Assembly (NCBI GenBank): GCA_045612665.1
Contig: JAZKZO010000071.1
Location: 1-12,192 of the forward strand
Length of the DNA: 12,192 bases
Direction of reading: 5' to 3'
From: RGIG2000 sp045612665
Lineage (GTDB): Bacteria; Bacillota; Clostridia; Oscillospirales; CAG-272
The notes under the pieces are model-generated. The model saw only the letters and a list, made by a program, of their open reading frames with translations, was not told the DNA's origin and did no database searches. Both the position numbers and the translations under genes were made by a program. Shown one piece after another: positions 8,066 to 12,192 of the stretch; positions within the stretch are counted from its first letter, which is position 1; each line of letters begins with the position of its first letter.

Positions 8066-8098
8066 AAAAAGGACTCCGTTTGGAGTCCTTTTTTATTT
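8066..8098. terminator. Bidirectional intrinsic terminator, transketolase operon versus beta-helix gene
   Basis: The inverted repeat AAAAAGGACTCC (8066-8077) and GGAGTCCTTTTT (8082-8093) has a GTTT loop and continues into a T tract. The core GGACTCC/GGAGTCC stem is perfect. On the - strand the five As become a T tract, so both convergent units can end here. The reverse gene's stop codon (8093-8095) is inside the T tract. Confidence 0.92.
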
Positions 8099-9442
8099 TT
8101 CATAGTGGATTTTTTCGATTTTGCCGCACCCTGTGGCTGGAATATCGTCGTATAGGTTGTCAAACACTATTTCTCGTATGTACTCGGAGAGGTCATCTGG
8201 CGACTCTCCGTTTATTTTTATTTTTTCAAGATATACATTTTTTGCAACCGAGGAGAAGCAAGGGTCGAAATATTCGATTTGATTTGCCCCACGCGCACTC
8301 TTCGGACCGATACACATAAGATACGCATACGGATGCTTTTCCTTGTCGGCACGGAAGCGAATATTCTTAAGATATAGATTTTCAATATTTAGTCCAAGCT
8401 CAAAGCCGGCAAAGCTTCCCTTTATAGGGTCGTTTGTTATATATCCGTCAAGGAGGTCGATTGGCGCATCAAGATTTATATCAATATCCTCAAATAAAAT
8501 CCGCTCACCACTTCCAACGCTAACCCTTTCTTGTGGAATTGTTGGACTGTACGGTGGAGTTTGGCAGTAAAGCTTAAAGGTTTTTATGCCCGAGATGCGA
8601 CGGAAAATCGCATCGGTAAGAGAGCAGTCAACGCTTGTGCCGTCATCGTAGGTGTAAACTCCGGGCTCAATTCTTAGCGCCTTGTAATAGCTGTTTTTTG
8701 ATAGCTCAAGGTCTTGACAAATTACGCTCTTGCAAGGACCGAAGTTGATTGATGAGTTTTGCCAGTCGAACATATTAAAGGCAACAAGGTCGTCGCCAAC
8801 CTCGCCTCGAATATCGCTTATAAGCGCGTTTTCAACGTTTCCGTTTATGTGTAGACCGTCGGCAAAGCAGCTTTCAAAGCGAATGCCTTCAATTACAATA
8901 TCACGCGCATCACCTATTTGTACAGCGAAAGCGCCACAGCATCTGAATTTGAGATTTTTGAGCGTCAAGTGGTTGATATTTTCGAGAAGCATAAAGGTTG
9001 AAACACCGAAGAACGTGCGATTTTCGTCATACATTCCGTTTTGTCCGTAGCCAAGGCGACTTTTGCACCAGTCCTCCCAAATTCCACCCTCGATTGTGAT
9101 ATTTTCGTTTCGTGGAGCACTAATCGGTGCGTGTGTTCCGTCGGCGGTGTTGGAGTTGCGAATTGCAAGTGTTTTAACCTCATCAAAAAGGCGAATTACA
9201 GCCCCGTCCTCGCATATAATATGCCTGTTTGACGGAATTATAATAGGTCTTTCGATAATGTGAGGGGAGTTAGATGCAGGAATTATAATTCTTTCGTGCT
9301 CGTCAAGTGCGCTCTGAAGCGCATTCGAGAAATTGTCATATTTGTCAAGGCGTACCTCGTCGTGAAGCGAAGCGCAAAGACGCTCGTTGCGTTCCTTAAC
9401 CTCGCTTAACAAAGCCTCTAGATTTTTAGTTAAATTTTCCAT
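8093..9442 (-). CDS. Cytoplasmic right-handed beta-helix protein, GH28 polygalacturonase-like
   Basis: A 449-residue protein with the pectin-lyase-like right-handed beta-helix fold, shown by successive short strand repeats (ENITIEGGIWED near 113, INHLTLKNLKF near 156, ARDIVIEGIRFES near 179, VENALISDIRGE near 203, SGERILFEDIDIN near 311, IENLYLKNIRF near 353). Asp195 in FADGLH and GDD at 216-218 match the catalytic Asp positions of GH28. The family's GHG and RIK motifs are not found, so activity on galacturonans is uncertain. There is no signal peptide, so it should act in the cytosol, perhaps on imported oligosaccharides. ATG at 9440-9442 has GAGG just upstream, overlapping the stop of the YjbR-like gene. 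An in-frame start at 9520 lies inside that gene and is rejected. Transcribed as its partner, seven bases apart. Confidence 0.82.
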   Translation of the reverse strand: MENLTKNLEALLSEVKERNERLCASLHDEVRLDKYDNFSNALQSALDEHERIIIPASNSPHIIERPIIIPSNRHIICEDGAVIRLFDEVKTLAIRNSNTADGTHAPISAPRNENITIEGGIWEDWCKSRLGYGQNGMYDENRTFFGVSTFMLLENINHLTLKNLKFRCCGAFAVQIGDARDIVIEGIRFESCFADGLHINGNVENALISDIRGEVGDDLVAFNMFDWQNSSINFGPCKSVICQDLELSKNSYYKALRIEPGVYTYDDGTSVDCSLTDAIFRRISGIKTFKLYCQTPPYSPTIPQERVSVGSGERILFEDIDINLDAPIDLLDGYITNDPIKGSFAGFELGLNIENLYLKNIRFRADKEKHPYAYLMCIGPKSARGANQIEYFDPCFSSVAKNVYLEKIKINGESPDDLSEYIREIVFDNLYDDIPATGCGKIEKIHYEK

Positions 9443-9449
9443 AATTACC

Positions 9450-9845
9450 TCATTTATCGCCACAGGATGCGCCCTTTTTGCGTGGCATTTTGGGCTTTGT
9501 AAGGTCGTAGCTGAGCTCAACTAGCCATTCTATTGTGTGATTATCAACGCTTCCGTCGAGGGCAAGCGAAAGCCAATGCGCGCGATTCATATGATACGCA
9601 GGGAAAATTCCGTTCTCCTGCCACATAGAATCAATAATCTCCTGTGGACATTTTACGTTGACAACGTCGATTTTGTCATCACTTGAAAGCCCAAGCTTTC
9701 TTTTTGAAATTGTCATTAAAAGCGCAAACCATTTTCGATTTGACGTATGGCGAAAAACGAGTGTAGAGTCGTATTCCTCAAACGGATTGTCGCCGATAAC
9801 GCCGTATTTTTCGAGCACAAGCGCCTTGAATTCCTCTTTTGTCAT
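9450..9845 (-). CDS. MmcQ/YjbR family (CyaY-like fold) protein
   Basis: A 131-residue protein matching the MmcQ/YjbR family (DUF419), small cytosolic proteins with a CyaY/frataxin-like fold and a suspected DNA- or ligand-binding role. Telling segments are KYGVIGDNPF near 14-23, VVNVKCPQE near 62-70, PAYHMNRAHWLSLALDG near 82-98 and the closing ELSYDLTKPK. Length is typical. It ends in a basic, Lys-rich tail (MPRKKG). ATG has AAAGGGG upstream (9855-9861). It is the first gene of a two-gene unit with the beta-helix protein, whose start lies seven bases after its TGA stop. Its biochemical activity is not known for the family, so the pairing is informative only as context. Confidence 0.9.
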   Translation of the reverse strand: MTKEEFKALVLEKYGVIGDNPFEEYDSTLVFRHTSNRKWFALLMTISKRKLGLSSDDKIDVVNVKCPQEIIDSMWQENGIFPAYHMNRAHWLSLALDGSVDNHTIEWLVELSYDLTKPKMPRKKGASCGDK

Positions 9846-9866
9846 ATAATCAGCCCCTTTGATAAA

Positions 9867-9895
9867 ATTATATCATAAAACAATGCGCTTTTCAA
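9867..9895 (-). promoter_or_regulatory. Sigma-A promoter of the YjbR-like/beta-helix pair
   Basis: On the - strand -35 TTGAAA (9890-9895) and consensus -10 TATAAT (9867-9872) are 17 bases apart, with TGA extending the -10. Transcription should begin near 9860, only a few bases before the ribosome site, so the leader is very short. Confidence 0.87.
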
Positions 9896-9905
9896 TACAA
9901 AATAC

Positions 9906-9934
9906 TTGAAAAAGGCTTATACCTTTGTTATAAT
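9906..9934 (+). promoter_or_regulatory. Sigma-A promoter of the TPR-DUF4037-SDR operon
   Basis: -35 TTGAAA (9906-9911) and consensus -10 TATAAT (9929-9934) have a 17-base spacer and a TGT extension. Its -35 lies ten bases from the -35 of the divergent promoter, so TTTCAA and TTGAAA form an inverted repeat (9890-9911). A regulator or polymerase bound here could affect both units; that is inference. Confidence 0.88.
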
Positions 9935-9946
9935 AAAAATAGAATT

Positions 9947-9965
9947 CGAAGCACAAAGTGCTTCG
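9947..9965 (+). promoter_or_regulatory. 5' leader hairpin of the TPR operon
   Basis: CGAAGCAC (9947-9954) and GTGCTTCG (9958-9965) are perfect complements around an AAA triplet. Even with the loop opened, at least six pairs remain. The hairpin starts within a few bases of the predicted transcription start near 9941, and no T tract follows, so it is probably an RNA-stabilising 5' hairpin rather than a terminator. Confidence 0.55.
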
Positions 9966-9991
9966 CGATATAAAAAATAAAGGAGATGCTT

Positions 9992-10735
9992 ATGGCAAAC
10001 GACGGAATTTCCATTGATAGAATAATATCAAGGCTTGACGAATATTTAAGCAAAAACGACCAAGAGGGTGCAAAAAGGCATCTTCATTATTGGCTTGACG
10101 AGGCGATAAACGCCAAAAACGGCAGAGTAGAGCTTCTTTTAAGAAACGAGCTTATGGGGATTTACCGCAAGAACGGCAATCGCTCTCTTGCTCTTGAAAA
10201 TGCCGAGGGCGCTCTTGCAAAAATCAAGGAGCTGGGAATTGAGAGTCAGGTCGGCTCGGCAACGACTTATCTAAATGTTGCAACCGTGTATAAATCCTTT
10301 GGAATGGCAAAGGAGGCTTTGCCAATATTCGAAAAAGCTAAGGCAATTTATGAGTCAAGCCTTGAAAAAAACGACACAAGGCTCGCAGGGCTTTATAACA
10401 ATATGGCGCTTGCCTTGGTTGACGAGGGACTTTTCGGCAAGGCATATGAGCTTTATGATAAGGCACTTGGGATCACCAACGGTACGCTTGAAACGGCAAT
10501 AACGCACCTTAATATTGCGAGTGCAAAAGAGGCAGAGCTAGGACTCGAGGACGCTGATGAGCAAATACAAAAAAGGCTTGAGGGCGCACGCGAGATTTTG
10601 GAAAATCACAAAAATCAAGACGGATACTACGCCTTCGTTTGCGAAAAGTGTGCGGGCGTTTTCGGCTATTACGGACACTTTGCTTACGAGCAAGAATTAA
10701 ACGAAAGGGCAAGGAGAATTTATGAAGGGAATTGA
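9992..10735 (+). CDS. Tetratricopeptide repeat (TPR) protein
   Basis: This 247-residue, all-helical protein has TPR units at about 50-77, 91-120 and 132-160, with the typical pattern of small residue, Tyr and Ala-Leu positions (for example TTYLNVATVYKSFG followed by KEALPIFEKAKAIY, then LYNNMALALVDEG and KAYELYDKAL). A weaker fourth repeat covers 166-195. Such arrays are protein-binding scaffolds. No signal peptide or membrane segment is present, so it acts in the cytosol. The start at 9992 is preferred because AAAGGAG (9979-9985) lies six bases upstream. The ATG at 9986 overlaps that site. The last 14 bases overlap the start of the DUF4037 gene, suggesting that it works with that protein. 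The specific role is unknown. Confidence 0.88.
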   Translation: MANDGISIDRIISRLDEYLSKNDQEGAKRHLHYWLDEAINAKNGRVELLLRNELMGIYRKNGNRSLALENAEGALAKIKELGIESQVGSATTYLNVATVYKSFGMAKEALPIFEKAKAIYESSLEKNDTRLAGLYNNMALALVDEGLFGKAYELYDKALGITNGTLETAITHLNIASAKEAELGLEDADEQIQKRLEGAREILENHKNQDGYYAFVCEKCAGVFGYYGHFAYEQELNERARRIYEGN

Positions 10736-11660
10736 GCTATCCGAAGCGTTTTATAACGAATACGGCAGGGCGATGCTAGAGAATTTTCCGTATCTGGCGG
10801 ATAAAATCGCGGTAGGTGTGTGTGGAAGTGGCTCGGAATGCTTCGGCTACGATGATGAAATTTCTCGCGACCACGATTTTGAACCGGGCTTTTGTATTTT
10901 CTTGCCTGACGAGGAAATTGTTGATTCCAAAACTGAATTTCAGCTTGAGCGCGCTTATACGAAGCTCCCAAAGGAGTTTAAGGGATATAAAAGAAGCGTC
11001 TTGAAGCCTGTTGGCGGTGCGCGCCACGGAGTGGTTAGAATAAGCGACTTTTTAATGGATAAAACAGGCACGAAAAACGCGGAGCTTTCTCCTCGCGAAT
11101 GGCTTACAATCCCTGAGCAAGCGCTTGCTGAGGCAACTAACGGAAAAATCTTTTTCGACGGTCTTGGAAGGATAACCAAGATAAGAGAGAGCCTTTCGTA
11201 TTTGCCCGAGGGAGTAAGGCGCAAAAAGCTCGCAGGTAACCTTCTCATTATGGCACAGTCGGGACAGTATAACTACTCGCGATGCGTGCTAAGGGGAGAA
11301 ACCGCATCGGCACAGCTCGCTGTTTTTGAGCTTGTAAAAAGCGCGCTTAATGTGATATTTTTGCTAAACAAACGATACATCCCCTACTATAAATGGACCT
11401 TTAGGGCACTTCGTGAGCTTCCGGTGCTCTCGCATCTTTATACGAAGCTCGAATATCTTTTGACAAGCTCAAATGAAGGAAACGAGGCAACGAAGAAGCA
11501 AGCGGTAATCGAGGAAATTTGCTCCGAGATAATAGAGGAGCTTAAGGCACAGGAGCTAACCTGTATTGACACGCTTGACCTCGAGCCTCACGCATACGCT
11601 GTAAACGATAAAATCACCGACCCAACACTTCGCAATCTTCACATTCTTTGTGCAATTTAG
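10722..11660 (+). CDS. DUF4037 protein, putative nucleotidyltransferase-fold enzyme
   Basis: A 312-residue cytosolic protein matching DUF4037. The N-terminal motif GSGSECFGYDDEISRDHD (35-52) is a nucleotidyltransferase-type signature: a Gly-Ser turn followed by two acidic residues, Asp50 and Asp52, that would bind metal. A third carboxylate could be Asp109 in VVRISDF. The C-terminal half (about 125-300) is helical, with NVIFLLNKRYIPYYKWTFRAL resembling the helical bundle that follows the catalytic domain in kanamycin-nucleotidyltransferase-like proteins. Catalysis and substrate are unproven. ATG follows AAGGAG (10711-10716) inside the TPR gene, with a 14-base overlap. The stop TAG merges with the ribosome site of the next gene. 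The family call is strong; enzymatic role is inference. Confidence 0.85.
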   Translation: MKGIELSEAFYNEYGRAMLENFPYLADKIAVGVCGSGSECFGYDDEISRDHDFEPGFCIFLPDEEIVDSKTEFQLERAYTKLPKEFKGYKRSVLKPVGGARHGVVRISDFLMDKTGTKNAELSPREWLTIPEQALAEATNGKIFFDGLGRITKIRESLSYLPEGVRRKKLAGNLLIMAQSGQYNYSRCVLRGETASAQLAVFELVKSALNVIFLLNKRYIPYYKWTFRALRELPVLSHLYTKLEYLLTSSNEGNEATKKQAVIEEICSEIIEELKAQELTCIDTLDLEPHAYAVNDKITDPTLRNLHILCAI

Positions 11661-11668
11661 GAGTAGAT

Positions 11669-12192
11669 ATGAAAACGATACTTATAACAGGCGCATACGG
11701 TGGAATGGGCTATGCAACGGCAAGGCTCTTGCGCGACAGGGGATACACTGTTTTCGCCCTTGATTTAAAAACACGAGATGCCGAGGAAAACATAATTCCA
11801 ATCGAGGCGGACATCACAAGCGAAAAGAGCATCAAGGACGCGCTTGATACGGTAAGGGCGCACACGGACTCCCTTGATGCAATCGTGCATTTCGCAGGCG
11901 TATATATGCTTGACTCTCTTGTAGAAATGGACACGGGTGCGTTCGATAAGATTTTTGACGTCAACGTTCGTGGAGTGTTTTTAATCAATAAGCTTTTTAT
12001 GCCACTTTTGAAAAACGGCTCGAGAATTCTTATCACCACAAGTGAGCTAGCCCCACTTGACCCACTTCCGTTTACGGGAATATATGCCGTTACCAAGGGC
12101 GCGCTTGATAAATATGCCTACTCACTTAAAATGGAGCTTCAGCTCCTCGGAATAAATGTGAGCGTGCTTCGCGCAGGCGCAGTCGATACGGG
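11669..12192 (+). CDS. Short-chain dehydrogenase/reductase (SDR), 3' end cut by window
   Basis: The first 174 residues of a classical SDR oxidoreductase. Visible motifs are the dinucleotide-binding TGAYGGMG (7-14), Asp32 at the end of the second strand (favours NAD(H) over NADP(H)), ADIT (47-50), HFAG (74-77) in place of NNAG, and the full catalytic set Asn99, Ser125, Tyr139 and Lys143 (YAVTK). The segment RAGAVDT matches the usual PG-x-V-x-T loop with Ala-Gly instead of Pro-Gly. A typical length is 240-260, so roughly 70-90 residues lie beyond the edge. ATG follows TAGGAG, which overlaps the stop of the DUF4037 gene, so the gene is in the TPR operon. Substrate cannot be read from the sequence. 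Confidence 0.92.
   Translation, partial: MKTILITGAYGGMGYATARLLRDRGYTVFALDLKTRDAEENIIPIEADITSEKSIKDALDTVRAHTDSLDAIVHFAGVYMLDSLVEMDTGAFDKIFDVNVRGVFLINKLFMPLLKNGSRILITTSELAPLDPLPFTGIYAVTKGALDKYAYSLKMELQLLGINVSVLRAGAVDT

Noticed and set aside
9443..9520. Longer start for the beta-helix gene
   Set aside because: The extra 26 codons lie inside the YjbR-like gene and are unlike the protein; ATG 9442 has its own GAGG site.
11710..12096. A 128-codon - strand open frame across the SDR gene
   Set aside because: It is Ser-rich and antisense to clear SDR motifs; it is a shadow.
1..12192. CRISPR arrays, IS ends, att sites, tRNA or rRNA genes
   Set aside because: No regularly spaced repeats, transposase, terminal inverted repeats or recognisable structural RNA sequence were found on reading the window.

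Overview
The window reads as chromosomal DNA from a low-GC Gram-positive bacterium, most likely an uncultured gut-type member of the Clostridia. This is inferred from strong AAAGGAG-type ribosome binding sites before nearly every gene, sigma-A promoters with TGN-extended -10 boxes, two Gram-positive-style lipoproteins, a transketolase split into two genes, and mfd followed by a PrsA/SurA-like lipoprotein. I recognise no rRNA, tRNA, CRISPR array, IS element or phage gene. Coding density is high, and the only non-coding gaps near 150 bases are two divergent promoter regions.

Left part (1-5480). A small YccF membrane protein (+) converges on a reverse-strand pair: mfd (transcription-repair coupling factor) followed by a divergent parvulin-like lipoprotein. 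A compact bidirectional hairpin terminator separates the convergent genes. The mfd leader carries a GC-rich hairpin whose loop is complementary to the mfd Shine-Dalgarno.

Middle (5481-8053). A divergent promoter drives the N- and C-terminal subunits of a split transketolase, followed 19 bases later by a small secreted lipoprotein of unknown function. This unit ends at a second bidirectional terminator built like the first.

Right part (8093-12192). A reverse-strand pair encodes an MmcQ/YjbR-family protein and a cytoplasmic right-handed beta-helix protein resembling GH28 polygalacturonases. It is transcribed divergently from a forward operon: a TPR protein, a DUF4037 protein with a nucleotidyltransferase-like active-site signature (14-base overlap with the TPR gene), and a classical SDR dehydrogenase cut off by the window edge.

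Most of the window is housekeeping. The least characterised parts are the TPR-DUF4037-SDR operon, the secretion-less GH28-like protein with its YjbR partner, and the mfd leader hairpin. I do not see a clear, self-evident new system. The TPR-DUF4037 pair is the best candidate for an undescribed function.
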